The notes below the pieces were generated by a model. The model saw only the letters and a list, made by a program, of their open reading frames with translations. It ran no database searches and had not been told where the DNA came from. The translations under genes were made by a program, and so were the position numbers. 64,000 nt of DNA from Monodelphis domestica (lineage: Eukaryota; Chordata; Mammalia; Didelphimorphia; Didelphidae), in assembly GCF_027887165.1 (NCBI RefSeq), contig NC_077235.1:48043395-48107394 (forward strand), read 5' to 3'. Positions 42,901 through 47,800 of this stretch are shown here, piece after piece (position 1 is the first letter of the stretch; every line of letters begins with the position of its first letter).

Positions 42901-44418
42901 TGGCAGGTTTGATCAAAACCTGTTTCTCATGAAAACAAATCTACCTCCCCCAGGCCTAACTGCAAATTCCCTACCATCAAAATAAGACTGTACCAAAATG
43001 GCGACATTACCTCCTCTTGTACACCAGTAGTATTGGTTAACTTATTTCCATCAGTGAAGGCAATTATAAGAGCTGGCTCCAGAAAAAATGGATTCCGCCC
43101 CTGAAATTATAATCGGGAGAAAAGACAATCAGCATGTGAAACAATGACTTTTTATTACTAAATTTTCATTACACAGACAGCACTCAGAATGCTGATAGAG
43201 AGGGAGGGATTCTTTCCCCTTCTTGCTTAAGGAATGACCTAAAAGATCAGGGCACCATGTTAGAGGTGATCTCAAAGGGGATACAACTTAAGTTCAGGGG
43301 ATCAAAATACAGCAGCAAGTTTGGAAAAGGAAAAGGCATTCGTTTTCACCCTGGTCCTCTTGGACACCAAAATATCAGATTCCACCTCACTGCTGGAACT
43401 GCCATAATCCAAAAATGTATGTATTTAGGAACAGGTGATACGAGTCATCGGAAGATCAAAGAAAACGCTCACCAGGCTGGAGCAGGTGGGACAAGGGTAT
43501 CCTCCCTAACCCCTAGGCCAGAGGCCCAGCAGCCATTCAGTTGGTTATGGTCACACAGTGTCTATTGCCCACTGATCCCGTCGGTTGGCAGGGCAGCACA
43601 GGGAAGTGAAAAGGGGACCCTGAGCAGTACTTCTTGACCTTTCCTTCTTCCTCAAACCTCTCAGTGGGCATTTATGGCAGTTGTGAAAAAGAGCAGACTC
43701 ACTCCAACTACTCAATCCAGCCAGCTACCCCAGCAAAACAATTTTCATTGAACCCATATCCTGGTACAGAGAGAAGGCCGCATGCCAGGCCAATGGGCTC
43801 TATGTCTAGCTGACATGAGAATAAAAATAGGACATGGAGAAATGTAAACACACAGTTTACGGTATAAGTGAACAACACTGATACCAAGAAAACCCCATTC
43901 TTTTTTTTAAACCCTCACCTTCCACCTTAGAATCACTACTGTGTACTGGTTCCAAGGCAGAAGAGCAGTAAGGGCTAGGCAGTGGGGGTCAAGTGACTTG
44001 CCCAGGGTCACACAGCTGGGAAGTGTCTGAGGCCAGATTGGAACCTAGGACCTCCCATCTCTGGGCCTGGCTCTCTATTCACTGAGCCACCCAGCTGCCC
44101 CCAACCCTATTCTTAAAAAAAAAAAAAGTTTAGGGTTTATCATCTTTCCAGAGTCTGTGAAAATACTTTGGAAGATTTCACTATGCCCAACTATAAATGC
44201 TTAGCTGCACCCACACCAAAAAATAAGAAATAAACAAGGTAGCTGTAATCACTTAAATTTGTTGTTACCTGTCCGTAATTGTCTATTCCAGACACCAGTC
44301 TATTCACATTCAACAGGTCAAAGGCAGACTTCAGAGCCTGGCCAAGAGTAGTCAATCCAGAAGCCTGAAGATTTTTCAGTTCAGTCATGAATGTGGCATG
44401 GTTCTCTTTCCAGCCAGC
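3659..44418 (-). CDS. INTS6L: Integrator complex subunit 6-like protein (INTS6/INTS6L family), 16 exons, 5' end missing
   Basis: Sixteen exons with canonical GT-AG borders and compatible phases join into 2499 nt (832 codons and TAA) without an internal stop. The first exon begins AGWKENHATF, about residue 63 of INTS6/INTS6L, so a full protein near 890 residues is implied, close to the family's usual 860-890. Order: rest of the VWA domain including the TDG segment (codons 1-189), middle domain (190-404), diverged central segment (405-479), conserved LLDQLTRMRANLL and MGNYQEYLK blocks (480-568), Ser/Thr-rich tail (569-740), then a C-terminal helical module (741-832). INTS6 proteins work in the nuclear Integrator complex and help recruit PP2A at paused RNA polymerase II; their C-termini bind INTS3. 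The GKKPP motif and the SLSP/GKELPSTS tail point to INTS6L rather than INTS6. Orthologue versus extra paralogue cannot be settled here. Confidence 0.9.
4707..5467 (-). mobile_element. Head-to-tail array of four tRNA-derived SINE units
   Basis: Four minus-strand SINE units follow each other: 4707-4906, 4911-5046, 5049-5257 and 5258-5467. The second is an almost exact partial copy of the first (from 'gtaagggctaggcaatgggg'), so it looks like a recent tandem duplication. Units three and four share an unusual tail-junction sequence with the dimer at 6300-6712. Confidence 0.8.
5757..5895 (+). mobile_element. 5'-truncated SINE, plus strand
   Basis: Shows 'aggaggacctgggttaaaat' (degenerate B box), 'gtgaccctgggcaagtcact' and the 'aaggtaagggttt' tail. 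Confidence 0.7.
6112..6299 (+). mobile_element. MAR1-type CORE-SINE, interrupted
   Basis: Carries 'ggtggctcaggggatagatt', 'gaattcaaatctggcctcag' and the 'ggagaaggaaatggcaagcc' CORE-SINE tail. It is interrupted at ctccatgaatacta (6286-6299, repeated at 6713-6726). Confidence 0.65.
6300..6712 (-). mobile_element. SINE dimer inserted as one unit
   Basis: Two minus-strand SINE copies (6300-6500, 6501-6712) lie back to back between one pair of 14-bp direct repeats, ctccatgaatacta at 6286-6299 and 6713-6726. No second duplication separates the copies, which suggests insertion of a dimer or later amplification. Confidence 0.75.
7090..7250 (-). mobile_element. MIR-like SINE fragment
   Basis: Reverse-complement MIR pattern: 'cctcattttatagaggagga' then 'aaacagaggtccagagaggg' and a degenerate B-box side. 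Confidence 0.5.
7425..7518 (-). CDS. INTS6L: INTS6L-like exon 15 (C-terminal helical module)
   Basis: Acceptor atcttcag; encodes (N)YEKIFAVLEKVHGSAEIQKR then LIFVAIKEAA, ending two bases into Arg at donor GTTTGT. IKEAAR followed by FK in the next exon is a family hallmark. The donor is weak compared with others in this gene. An Asn stands where I recall Lys in human INTS6 and INTS6L. Confidence 0.9.
7776..7812 (+). repeat. (CAGCAA)n short repeat
   Basis: About six CAG/CAA units in an intron. Just beyond it (7888-7913) is a short ctg/gtg trinucleotide run. Confidence 0.9.
7935..8200 (+). mobile_element. MIR SINE, plus strand
   Basis: Sense MIR layout: tRNA-like head ('agtgctgggtctggagtcaa'), 'agctgtgtgaccctgggcca', 'cttcttcatctacaaaatgt' and the 'aaagcacttagtataaagct' tail. 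Confidence 0.7.
8574..8802 (+). repeat. Compound trinucleotide repeat (GAC / TAC / AAC)n
   Basis: About 230 bp of (GAC), (TAC) and (AAC) units with a long uninterrupted TAC run at 8640-8688. Open frames across it translate as poly-Thr or poly-Val and are artefacts. It lies in the intron between exons 14 and 15. Confidence 0.95.
8871..9140 (+). mobile_element. Older L1 3' region, left part
   Basis: Degenerate plus-strand L1 ORF2-end/3' UTR sequence ('acctcatatccagcaaattg', 'attggtgtgccctttctgga'). It is interrupted at tggaagacaatttgg (9126-9140) and resumes at 10071. Confidence 0.7.
9141..10070 (-). mobile_element. L1 ORF2 fragment nested in an older L1
   Basis: Minus-strand L1 running from the 'caaaaatatttatag' region back into ORF2; a relic frame contains GGLAVPHIKLYSKAVVIKT, typical of the ORF2 end. 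Perfect 15-bp repeats tggaagacaatttgg at 9126-9140 and 10071-10085 flank it. It lacks the usual 3' UTR and poly-T at its left end. Confidence 0.8.
10071..10740 (+). mobile_element. Older L1 3' region, right part
   Basis: Continuation of the 8871-9140 element after the nested insertion: 'caactggggaatggctgaag', 'aaaatgaagaattcagagaa'. Strongly decayed. Confidence 0.65.
10780..11008 (-). mobile_element. MAR1-type CORE-SINE, minus strand
   Basis: Reverse-complement CORE-SINE: 'aactctttgtgaccctgtgg', 'ggggttttcttggccaaata', 'gtcatttccttctctagtgg' and the head near 10960-11005. Confidence 0.7.
11010..11700 (+). mobile_element. L1 3' end, plus strand (decayed)
   Basis: Matches the L1 3' region: 'ctgaggtatctcacttggca', 'cataccctttgacccagtac', 'ggaataactgaaccaactat'. 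No useful frame remains. Lies just downstream, in the gene's direction, of exon 14. Confidence 0.7.
11819..12169 (-). CDS. INTS6L: INTS6L-like exon 14 (acidic/Ser-rich tail and start of C-terminal module)
   Basis: Acceptor atttccag; 351 bp from (D)TSVGQEASEERLDDDQ through a Ser/Asn-rich region to ASYKVQILKEVRKPGR, splitting a codon at a strong GTAAGT donor. KVQILKEVRKPGR begins the conserved C-terminal INTS3-binding type module; the 100 residues before it look disordered and are poorly conserved. Confidence 0.9.
12960..13090 (-). mobile_element. MIR-like fragment
   Basis: Reverse-complement MIR core 'cattttacagacaaggaaac' and 'tgaggactgaggaggtgaag'. Confidence 0.5.
13110..13222 (+). repeat. 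TATACA/CA-type microsatellite
   Basis: Alternating purine-pyrimidine tract rich in acatatata and gtgtaaacgtgtaaa units. The region between exons 13 and 14 otherwise shows only the MIR fragment and unique sequence. Confidence 0.85.
13538..13763 (-). CDS. INTS6L: INTS6L-like exon 13 (MMIDEADEF and Ser-rich tail)
   Basis: Acceptor tttttag; encodes GMMIDEADEFMIGPP, a diverged stretch, then SLSPTPLSKKPQSAT and GKELPSTSSTVSPSSFKNP, ending IPLFK at donor GTATAG. GMMIDEADEF is a strong family marker, and the SLSP...GKEL block resembles INTS6L rather than INTS6. If the intron is retained the frame runs 24 more residues to a stop. Confidence 0.9.
14407..14610 (-). mobile_element. tRNA-derived SINE, minus strand
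   Basis: Full-length: T-rich tail at 14403-14418, 'gtgacttgcccagggtcaca', and head 'aacccagctgcccc'. Flanked by imperfect repeats around tatcaatctt. Confidence 0.85.
14640..15480 (-). mobile_element. Possible RTE/BovB-like LINE relic
   Basis: The minus strand in broken frames gives pieces such as KRGRESKLDGL and NGQEWHRLRRYGQG that recall the C-terminal part of RTE-clade ORFs. Many stops and frameshifts. Assignment is tentative; a profile search would decide it. Confidence 0.35.
15481..17107. other. Intron sequence without recognised genes
   Basis: Mostly unique-looking sequence. Several 60-125-codon frames overlap on both strands at 16412-16885 with no family resemblance or splice support, so none is called. 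Confidence 0.5.
17108..17250 (-). CDS. INTS6L: INTS6L-like exon 12
   Basis: Acceptor cctcacag; encodes (D)FSHSIPITQMGNYQEYLKT, LPPPLREIDSDQPKRLHTF and GNPFKQVKK, ending at donor GTAGGA. MGNYQEYLK and RLHTFGNPFK are among the most conserved family motifs. The next exon starts GMMIDEADEF exactly as expected. Confidence 0.95.
17378..17438 (+). mobile_element. 3'-truncated SINE
   Basis: Only the tRNA-like head is present, from 'gggcagctgggtggctcagt' (A box) to 'cctgggttcaaa' (B box), with aaaatcttgtt on both sides. It sits in the short intron between exons 11 and 12. Confidence 0.75.
17453..17874 (+). mobile_element. L1 3' end in the intron next to exon 11
   Basis: Plus-strand L1 3' end ('gatgcaaagtgaaatgagca', 'agtggaattgcttgtcgact', A-rich tail). 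Near-perfect 14-bp repeats aaaatcttgttctc (17439-17452) and aaaatcctgttctc (17875-17888) flank it. It lies antisense to the gene, its right edge only 27 nt from the exon 11 donor. Confidence 0.8.
17902..18025 (-). CDS. INTS6L: INTS6L-like exon 11
   Basis: Acceptor gttaaaacag; encodes EAKLHLYKNPFDIPRSCLLD then QLTRMRANLLNTHTNVVGQN, ending one base into a codon at a strong GTAAGT donor. The pattern YxNPFDIPRxxLLDQxTRMRxNLL matches the family segment preceding MGNYQEYLK. Confidence 0.93.
18318..18517 (+). mobile_element. tRNA-derived SINE, plus strand, full length
   Basis: Head 'gggcagctgggtggctcagt' with A box TGGCTCAGTGG, B box GGTTCAAATTT, and tail 'gaaggcgagggtttaaaa'. A clean example of this window's main SINE family with an internal Pol III promoter. 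Confidence 0.9.
18640..18822 (-). mobile_element. SINE, minus strand (older copy)
   Basis: T-rich tail, 'aacccttaccttcagtctca', 'gtgacttgcccagagtcaca', head 'acttagatgcccc'. More diverged than its neighbours. Confidence 0.75.
19230..20010 (+). mobile_element. L2 LINE 3' region, plus strand
   Basis: Phrases such as 'atgtctcacctaaactactg', 'ctggggctccctgttgtgtg' and 'cctttccattgcttggaacc' match the L2 ORF2 end/3' region. Frames here are relics. It abuts exon 10. Confidence 0.65.
20028..20252 (-). CDS. INTS6L: INTS6L-like exon 10 (strongly diverged)
   Basis: Acceptor tcttctag; 75 codons beginning SKLESDRRNALVGKKPPLEN, then GIKVK, then a stretch with little identity to human INTS6 or INTS6L, ending EFEIALPKK at donor GTGAAC. 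ESDR, VGKKPP and GIKVK anchor it; length is close to the human counterpart. It is the fastest-changing folded part of this gene. A second AG two bases into the exon could act as an alternative acceptor but would shift the frame. Confidence 0.88.
20571..20776 (+). mobile_element. tRNA-derived SINE with 12-bp target duplication
   Basis: Full-length plus-strand SINE between perfect repeats aaacaacttaaa at 20559-20570 and 20777-20788. Confidence 0.9.
20895..21048 (-). mobile_element. MAR1-type CORE-SINE, minus strand
   Basis: 'gattctttgtgactccattt', 'ctggagtggtttgctgtttt', 'gaagttacttgcccagagtc' follow the reverse-complement CORE-SINE order. Confidence 0.7.
21466..21576 (-). CDS. INTS6L: INTS6L-like exon 9
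   Basis: Acceptor cttatag; encodes PLKKALRLMGAPNIISENLE then PGLSYSVISYLKKLSQQ, ending in phase 0 at donor GTAGTA. Very close to the family sequence PLKKALRMMGAPNLI...GLSYSVISYLKKLSQQ, so placement is secure. Confidence 0.95.
21577..22611. other. Intron sequence with simple repeats
   Basis: No exon recognised. Contains a G-rich run at 22373-22391 (11 G, one C, 7 G) and an (ACATAC)-type microsatellite at 22553-22605 directly after the exon 8 donor. Confidence 0.7.
22612..22706 (-). CDS. INTS6L: INTS6L-like exon 8
   Basis: Acceptor ccataatag; completes Asp then ELFKVHKLNPSPMWWQEFDE and YIKSMPAYFLS, donor GTATGT. LFKVHKL matches the human motif after LLPLLDD; the following helix is moderately changed. 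Confidence 0.93.
22707..23929. other. Intron sequence without genes
   Basis: Holds a MIR-like relic on the minus strand (about 23285-23460) and an AT-only low-complexity stretch at 23518-23615. Otherwise unique sequence. Confidence 0.6.
23930..24240 (+). mobile_element. L2 LINE fragment, plus strand
   Basis: 'cctctaatctcttctctcac', 'aggtctaatcatgtaacctc' and 'taatatttaacgcccttcag' follow the L2 3' region. Confidence 0.6.
24241..24560. other. Unique AT-rich block with homeobox-like motifs
   Basis: No repeat signature. Contains several TAATTA/ATTAAT motifs and the palindrome gggaccatttggtccc (24256-24271). A candidate non-coding conserved element, unproven. Confidence 0.3.
24630..25190 (-). 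mobile_element. L2 LINE fragment with internal microsatellite
   Basis: Reverse-complement L2 3' end from 'ctactatgtaccaagcactg' to 'gtaacatggtcagatctgca'. A TA/GA/CA microsatellite lies inside it at 24755-24812. Confidence 0.6.
25440..25880 (+). mobile_element. CR1/L3-like LINE 3' end
   Basis: 'cttgggaggtagtgagttcc', 'tgaaggtctacaggcaaagg' and 'tgagctggaatagatggcca' follow the CR1-clade 3' end order. Confidence 0.5.
25994..26126 (-). CDS. INTS6L: INTS6L-like exon 7
   Basis: Acceptor cttcttag; encodes VFVASSGKHSELEHPFGYLK then ASTTLSCVNLFVLPYNYPVL and LPLL, one base into the next codon at donor GTAGGT. PFGYLKAST and VNLFVxPYNYPVLLPLL are nearly invariant in INTS6 proteins. Confidence 0.95.
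26637..28021 (+). repeat. 1.4-kb polypurine (GA-rich) tract
   Basis: Almost only A and G, with scattered C and very few T, built from gagaga, gacaga and gaaaga units. It includes an 80-bp perfect (GA)40 run at 27864-27943 and a short (GGT)n at about 27752-27768. Long minus-strand Ser/Leu/Pro-rich frames across it are translation artefacts. It lies in the intron between exons 6 and 7, where the transcript would be CU-rich. Confidence 0.95.
28147..28398 (+). mobile_element. Solo LTR of an endogenous retrovirus
   Basis: A 252-bp block begins TGTGTAATTAG and ends ATCTAACA, so it has TG...CA ends, with AATAAA near 28344 and an unrelated flank on each side. The 4-bp repeat atag is at 28143-28146 and again at 28399-28402, as expected of an integration. 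No retroviral coding sequence is nearby, so it is a solo LTR left by recombination. Confidence 0.65.
28403..29199. other. Intron sequence without recognised features
   Basis: Unassigned AT-rich sequence; no exon or gene found. Confidence 0.5.
29200..29775 (+). mobile_element. L1 3' end, plus strand
   Basis: Contains the relic of EYYCAxRNDE-type codons ('attctattgtgctctaagga'), 'agagcgaaataagcagaacc' and 'gcagtggaattgctcgtcaa'. Same family as 39660-40374. Confidence 0.8.
29776..31230. other. Intron sequence with a MIR copy
   Basis: Plus-strand MIR/CORE-SINE at about 30330-30535 ('ctgtgtttgaatccaatctc', 'tcagttcctcatctgtaaaa') and a diffuse MIR-like block near 30720-30990. No gene seen. Confidence 0.6.
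31231..31383 (-). CDS. INTS6L: INTS6L-like exon 6
   Basis: Acceptor ccttcag; 51 codons, PPRTAHPVVRFFCVDHEPML then IEKLPFDKYELEPSHLTQHI and LERKSPQTCWQ, donor GTACTT. PPRTxHPVVxF, KLPFDKYELEPS and ILERKSPxTCWQ are family hallmarks. Confidence 0.95.
31483..31805 (+). mobile_element. L1 3' end, plus strand
   Basis: 'gtgggagtaaaaacacagaa', 'acaactgcttgaatacatgg', 'ggaaataggttctgatcaag' and an A-rich tail at 31789-31818. Same subfamily as 873-1118 and 32952-33218. Confidence 0.8.
31810..31996 (-). mobile_element. SINE, minus strand, abutting the L1 tail
   Basis: Begins 'aaacccttacctattgtctt' at the L1 A-tail and ends near 'gacctagctgctcc'. Confidence 0.75.
32392..32615 (+). mobile_element. MAR1-type CORE-SINE, plus strand
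   Basis: 'agctcagtggctcagtgaat', 'gtgtgaccctggacaagtca', 'gagaaggaaatggcaaacca', 'ccacagggtcacaactaaac'. Confidence 0.75.
32640..32770 (+). mobile_element. CR1/L3-like LINE fragment
   Basis: 'aggttcaattctgggtacca' followed by 'agagtggccaggaagg', a CR1-clade signature. Confidence 0.45.
32938..33232 (+). mobile_element. L1 3' end with 14-bp target duplication
   Basis: L1 body 32952-33218 with an A/T-rich tail, between perfect repeats ctatacccacagaa at 32938-32951 and 33219-33232. Confidence 0.88.
33355..33562 (-). mobile_element. tRNA-derived SINE, minus strand
   Basis: 'aatactgtgtattggctcca', 'gtgacttgcccagggtcaca', 'ccactgagccacctggctgg'. A short (TTA)n precedes its tail. Confidence 0.85.
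34055..35190 (-). mobile_element. L1 3' half, minus strand
   Basis: Starts with a poly-T tail, then the L1 3' UTR and the ORF2 end (relic frame with NKLWYMLLMEYYCAI). 5' truncated near 35190. About 1.1 kb and strongly mutated. Confidence 0.85.
35357..35508 (-). CDS. INTS6L: INTS6L-like exon 5
   Basis: Acceptor tcttcttag; two bases complete Glu, then FYKSAKAISHQPWHNCRKLI and YVRPNPKTGVPVGHWPIPES, FWPDQNSPTL, donor GTAAGT. The first 10 residues are unlike human INTS6 or INTS6L; from QPWH on, identity is very high. A second AG directly follows the first; phase continuity requires the first one. Confidence 0.94.
35790..36515 (+). mobile_element. L1 3' region with a SINE inside
   Basis: 'caactgataaaatggtcaga', 'atagagaaatgcaaatgaaa' and the L1 3' tail. 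A truncated plus-strand SINE at 36373-36480 sits between repeats attgtttttac (36362-36372, 36481-36491). Confidence 0.75.
36525..37556. mobile_element. Cluster of decayed L1 fragments
   Basis: 36525-36890 plus-strand ORF2-end sequence, 36945-37085 a minus-strand 3' end starting with T-rich tail, and 37100-37556 another plus-strand 3' region ('tggtggcaaagaagtggaag'). A SINE scrap lies at about 36897-36940. Confidence 0.6.
37593..37885 (+). repeat. Diverged tandem duplication of about 145 bp
   Basis: Two units, about 37593-37731 and 37736-37885, align from 'ggcaa' through 'ttttagtgtgaac' to 'gcattNgtttga'. A 23-base block is identical at 37690-37712 and 37844-37866. It matches none of the SINE or LINE families seen in this window. 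Confidence 0.8.
37886..39609. other. Intron sequence without recognised genes
   Basis: Mostly unique sequence; short MIR-like traces. No exon was found although this is the gene's longest intron region. Confidence 0.5.
39628..40537 (-). mobile_element. SINE split by a later L1 insertion
   Basis: A minus-strand SINE (tail 39628-39659, body 40375-40537) has 18-bp target repeats ctgggttaggcatttatt at 39610-39627 and 40538-40555. An L1 sits inside its tail region. Confidence 0.85.
39660..40374 (+). mobile_element. L1 3' end nested in the SINE
   Basis: Plus-strand L1 with a relic frame containing NKLWYMVVMEYYCALRN and an A-rich tail. Its 10-bp target repeats ataccttctg (39650-39659, 40375-40384) fall in SINE sequence, proving it is younger than the SINE. 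Confidence 0.88.
40556..40800 (-). mobile_element. MIR SINE, minus strand
   Basis: Reverse-complement MIR: 'caaccctacaaggtaggtgt', 'tccactttacagttgaggaa', 'gaggttaagtgacttgccca'. Confidence 0.75.
41000..41185 (-). mobile_element. L2 fragment
   Basis: 'gtgttccagggtactgaggc' and 'ccagactgtgaaggccttta' follow the reverse-complement L2 pattern, preceded by a scrap of the 1845-2160 repeat family. Confidence 0.5.
41196..41430 (+). mobile_element. MAR1-type CORE-SINE, plus strand
   Basis: 'gggcagctaggtggtgcaat', 'ctcagtttcctcatctgcca', 'gtcacaaagagttggatatg' and terminal 'gactcaacaacaac'. Confidence 0.85.
41915..42058 (-). CDS. INTS6L: INTS6L-like exon 4
   Basis: Acceptor ttgacccag; encodes (G)RSYCVRTQKMLNQCLESLVQ then KVQSGVVIHFEKAGPD and a diverged LAAFAEGRGKR linker, one base into a codon at donor GTAGGT. 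Closes the VWA domain. A second donor GTAAGG four bases further would break the frame with exon 5, so the upstream one is chosen. Confidence 0.93.
42630..42813 (-). CDS. INTS6L: INTS6L-like exon 3
   Basis: Acceptor ctcatcag; encodes LHLPLTSPLPGSELTKEPFR then WDQRLFALVLRMPGT... and ITQMCEVTGG, donor GTATCA. LPGSELTKEPFRWDQRLFALVLR is almost invariant in the family; the SEPEPLGSVPMDES stretch is closer to INTS6L. Confidence 0.96.
43011..43100 (-). CDS. INTS6L: INTS6L-like exon 2 (TDG segment of the VWA domain)
   Basis: Acceptor ataatttcag; 30 codons, GRNPFFLEPALIIAFTDGNK then LTNTTGVQEE, donor GTAATG. FTDG supplies the Asp of the VWA MIDAS-type site. Confidence 0.96.
43101..44268. other. Intron between exons 1 and 2
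   Basis: A minus-strand SINE occupies 43903-44102 between 12-bp near-repeats aaccccattctt (43891-43902) and aaccctattctt (44103-44114). The frame at 43257-43637 shows no family resemblance and is not called. Confidence 0.75.
44269..44418 (-). CDS. INTS6L: INTS6L-like first exon in the window (VWA domain)
   Basis: Acceptor aattttatag; 50 codons, AGWKENHATFMTELKNLQAS then GLTTLGQALKSAFDLLNVNR and LVSGIDNYGQ, donor GTAACA. The GLTTLG Thr belongs to the VWA metal-site region. NLQASGLTTLGQAL is closer to INTS6L than INTS6. The upstream DTSAS exon and start codon were not found in the window. Confidence 0.96.
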
Positions 44419-44654
44419 CTATAAAATTAAATGACATTCAGTTTCCAAAAAGGAATCCACAATTAGGCAATGAATGACATGTGAAATACACGTGGCGTTT
44501 GGGGCTTGGATATGTCCCTTGTGTGTTCGGATCACCCCTCTGGTCTGTGTCCTATCGGGAAAAAGCATCCCTTTCCCAATCAACAACCCTTTGAAATGCT
44601 CGTTCCAAGGGGCACCTTCTCAGCTGAAAGGATAAAAGAACCTGCCCCATGTCC

Positions 44655-44860
44655 AAATTTCCAGCAAGGTAGACATAGCTTCTTGACACTGAGAGCCGCT
44701 CCCAGGTGGAATGGGATGCCTTGGGAGGTAGTGCGTACCCGGCACTGAGGGAGGCTCAATGACCATCAGGGATGTTTGTAGGAGAAGGGATGCTAGTTCA
44801 AGCCTAGGTCAGAATAGATGGCCTTTGAGCTCCCTGGAGTTTCTTTGATTCTATAGAATA
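44655..44860 (+). mobile_element. CR1/L3-like LINE 3' end
   Basis: 'ggtggaatgggatgccttgg', 'gaggtagtgcgtacccggca', 'tcagaatagatggcctttga' and terminal 'tttctttgattctata'. Confidence 0.55.
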
Positions 44861-47800
44861 TTATCCTGACAAATTAGGAAAGAGTACCATGGCCCTATTC
44901 AAACCTTTTGGCCCCTAGGAGGAGAACAATGAGAAGAGAATCTTTATTTTCTGCTAGATCGTGACTTGAATCAAGAAACTCAGGCTGATGATGGAGCTAG
45001 AGAGCCAGCCCCAAAGGCTCCACGTCCTACTTTGGTTCTGTGAAACCCAACAAAAACTGACCAGTGCCGGCACTGAGGTATAAAAGAAAACCTGAAATAC
45101 ATTCAGTGAGTTTCGCAACCAACAACATGGAACATACGTAAAACCACTGCTTGGGTGACGATTTTCAGATTTGTTCCTAAAAATCAATGTGGTCCCAGTA
45201 AGAGATTCTAATTCCTCCTAACCAGAAACTTAGTGTGCGTTCTGTAATTGTTATGCTTGAAAGAGAAGATAACAGACACAGATCTGGCTACAGAAAGGAG
45301 TCAGGACCCAGAAATGCTCGTTCTTTTTTTAGCCCTTTCTTTTCATCTATGTCTATGACAGAAGAGTGACCAGGGCTAAGCTATAGAAGTTAAATGACTT
45401 GATCAGGGTCTGCACAGGTAGGAAGTATGTGAGGCCACATTCGAACCCAGGTCCTCCTGACTCCAATCCTAGAGCTCAATCTACTGAGCCATCTAGCCGC
45501 CCCAACTTCCCATTCTTTTAGGACAGTCTGGGGAAACCTCTGGATTCCTCAGAATTCTGTTTTTAAGGAAACCCATTTTGTCAAAATAGAGCCACCAGAA
45601 AATAAATAAAAACACATTTCAAGCTAGTTTATAGGCCCCAAGTTAAGAACCTCTAGACTAGAGGGACTCAAAAGAGAAGCCGAAAGGCACAGAGCTATAG
45701 GCAGCAGGGCTGAGAATAGTACACATCCAGAGGTTGGATGAGGCAATGGCCAGAGCAGTGAGTAATTCAGCAGTAGACAGTCTCCTGTTCATGGAAAACT
45801 CTTGAAGGCAGGTCATGGGAAACCTGGACCCACCATGGTGGCAGGCTAGGGGGTGGAGAGAGTACAGCCAGTGGCAGGCAGGCAAGAGGGGAGCGGGGCT
45901 CTTGGTTTTTATTCCAGCCTTGAAGGACAAACCGAGTGGTCCTGGCTAAGTTCTTTCCCCTCTTTGGACCCTGTTTTGGCCCTCTGGAAAATGAGTGGGA
46001 GGGGCAGGCGTGATGATTTCAGAGAAATGATAGAACATGTTTTGTACCTCCTGAGAGATGAATGATGGATTCAAGGTACAGACTGAGACATATATTACTT
46101 TTTGGCCCTGGCCAGGGTGGGGATTTGTTTTGCTTGGCTCTATATCCGTGCATAGTTATATCTATTTATTTATTTTTTAAGTTTTGGAAATTTTTATTTA
46201 ATTTATTAATTTAGAATATTTTTCCACGATTACAAGATTCATGTTCTTTCCCTTCCCTCCCTCAAACATTAGCTATATCTACTTAAAATTCTTACTTTCT
46301 GTCTTAGAATCAATATTACAAGGCAGAAGAGTGGTAAGGGCTAGGCAATGGAGTTAAGGGACTTGCCCAGGGTCACACAACTAGGAAGTGTCTGAGGCCA
46401 TAGTTGAATCCAGGACCTCCCGTCTCTGGGCCTGGCTCTCCATCCACTGAGCTGCCCAGCTGTCGGGACTATACATATTTCTTACAAAGACTCTTTTCCT
46501 GTTACCTTTGGGGGGGTGGGGAGCGGACTTCAGTCAATTTAAAACAATTTAAGTAATTAAAGAAGAAGATGAAAGAAAACAAGCAGGGTGGACATGGTGC
46601 TTTCTTACCCTATGTTCAGCTTGTAACCCTGGACATTCACTGTCCAGTTGAGCAATTTAAGGGAGGGGGCAGAGGAATTTGCTGTATCTTCTTACATTGA
46701 CAAACCAGCCAGGACCAGGAACCCTGTGAAGTCGCTCAATAAATCAACGAGCTGACTACTGCTAGCTGACTGACTACTAGCTAGCTACCTGGCACCAGCT
46801 TGGGGGCTAGAGACACAAAAACACTGAATGAAACAAAAGCCACTGGAGAGAAGCTTTCTCCCCAAATGGGGCCCAAGCATCGAGACTTCTGGGACACCCT
46901 GCATCTGCACATTGAGAGTAAACAAGTGGCAGAGGAAGCCAGAGACGACAATATTTTAGAAACCGATTCCAAAAGTCCTCGAGTGAGAGGCCAAAAGGCC
47001 AAGTAGAAGGCAGCTGGGCTAGTGTTAAGAGGAGAAAATGGCCACCCAAGCATGACTGAGAAAAGGGCGAGGAGAGGCAGCGTGGAGCAGCGGATCTGCA
47101 TGGCATTGGCCCGTACCAGAGGCTATGATATCAAGGCTCAGAGAGGGCAGCTGCTGAAATTCTTTGCCAATTGAGTCACCTAAATAAAGTTGCTCGGCAC
47201 AGGCCTAAATTAGAGCACCATCCCAGGTTTTATTTAAGTGGTTCTCTGGGCAAAGAGCAGGGTGCCCTCCCCTCAGCTCCAGCCCAGAGCTCATGGATAA
47301 AGCAGAAAGATTTTTATGGGCTCTACATTCTGTGAAATGAAAGGCACTGATTTGTAAAGGGTTCAGGCCTTTCTCTGTGTCGTCAGACTTGCCCAGCAGA
47401 TAGGAGAATATAAGGACCGACCCATTAAGCACACCGTTATTCAGCCATCTCTCTGGATGGTGGCTCAGCACCCTATGAAGATGAGAAATAAGAGTCGCTT
47501 TTTATAACCCAATCCAAATCCTACTGGCCACCTCCATAGGGAACCAGCTGAATATGGAGGTAAGGGAGGTGGTGCCACTTACTTTGGCTAGCTTCCGAAT
47601 ATGCTACGAAGGCTCTGAATGCTCTCATGAGTCTTATTTGGGGACCAGAGAGAAAGAGACCTCGTGGGAAGGAAGCACACCAATTCCTCGATCCAGGTAT
47701 AAATTGTCTCCGGTACAAGTACGGTTTTCTTCTCATTTACTGCCTCTGATGAGTTGATTTGCCAAAGTGTGGACTTGCCCATCCGGAACAAGGAAGGGTG

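Noticed and set aside
46780..47106. Pair of about 100-codon minus-strand frames and a plus-strand frame
   Set aside because: Considered as possible upstream exons; no match to INTS6L residues 1-62 and no suitable splice sites.
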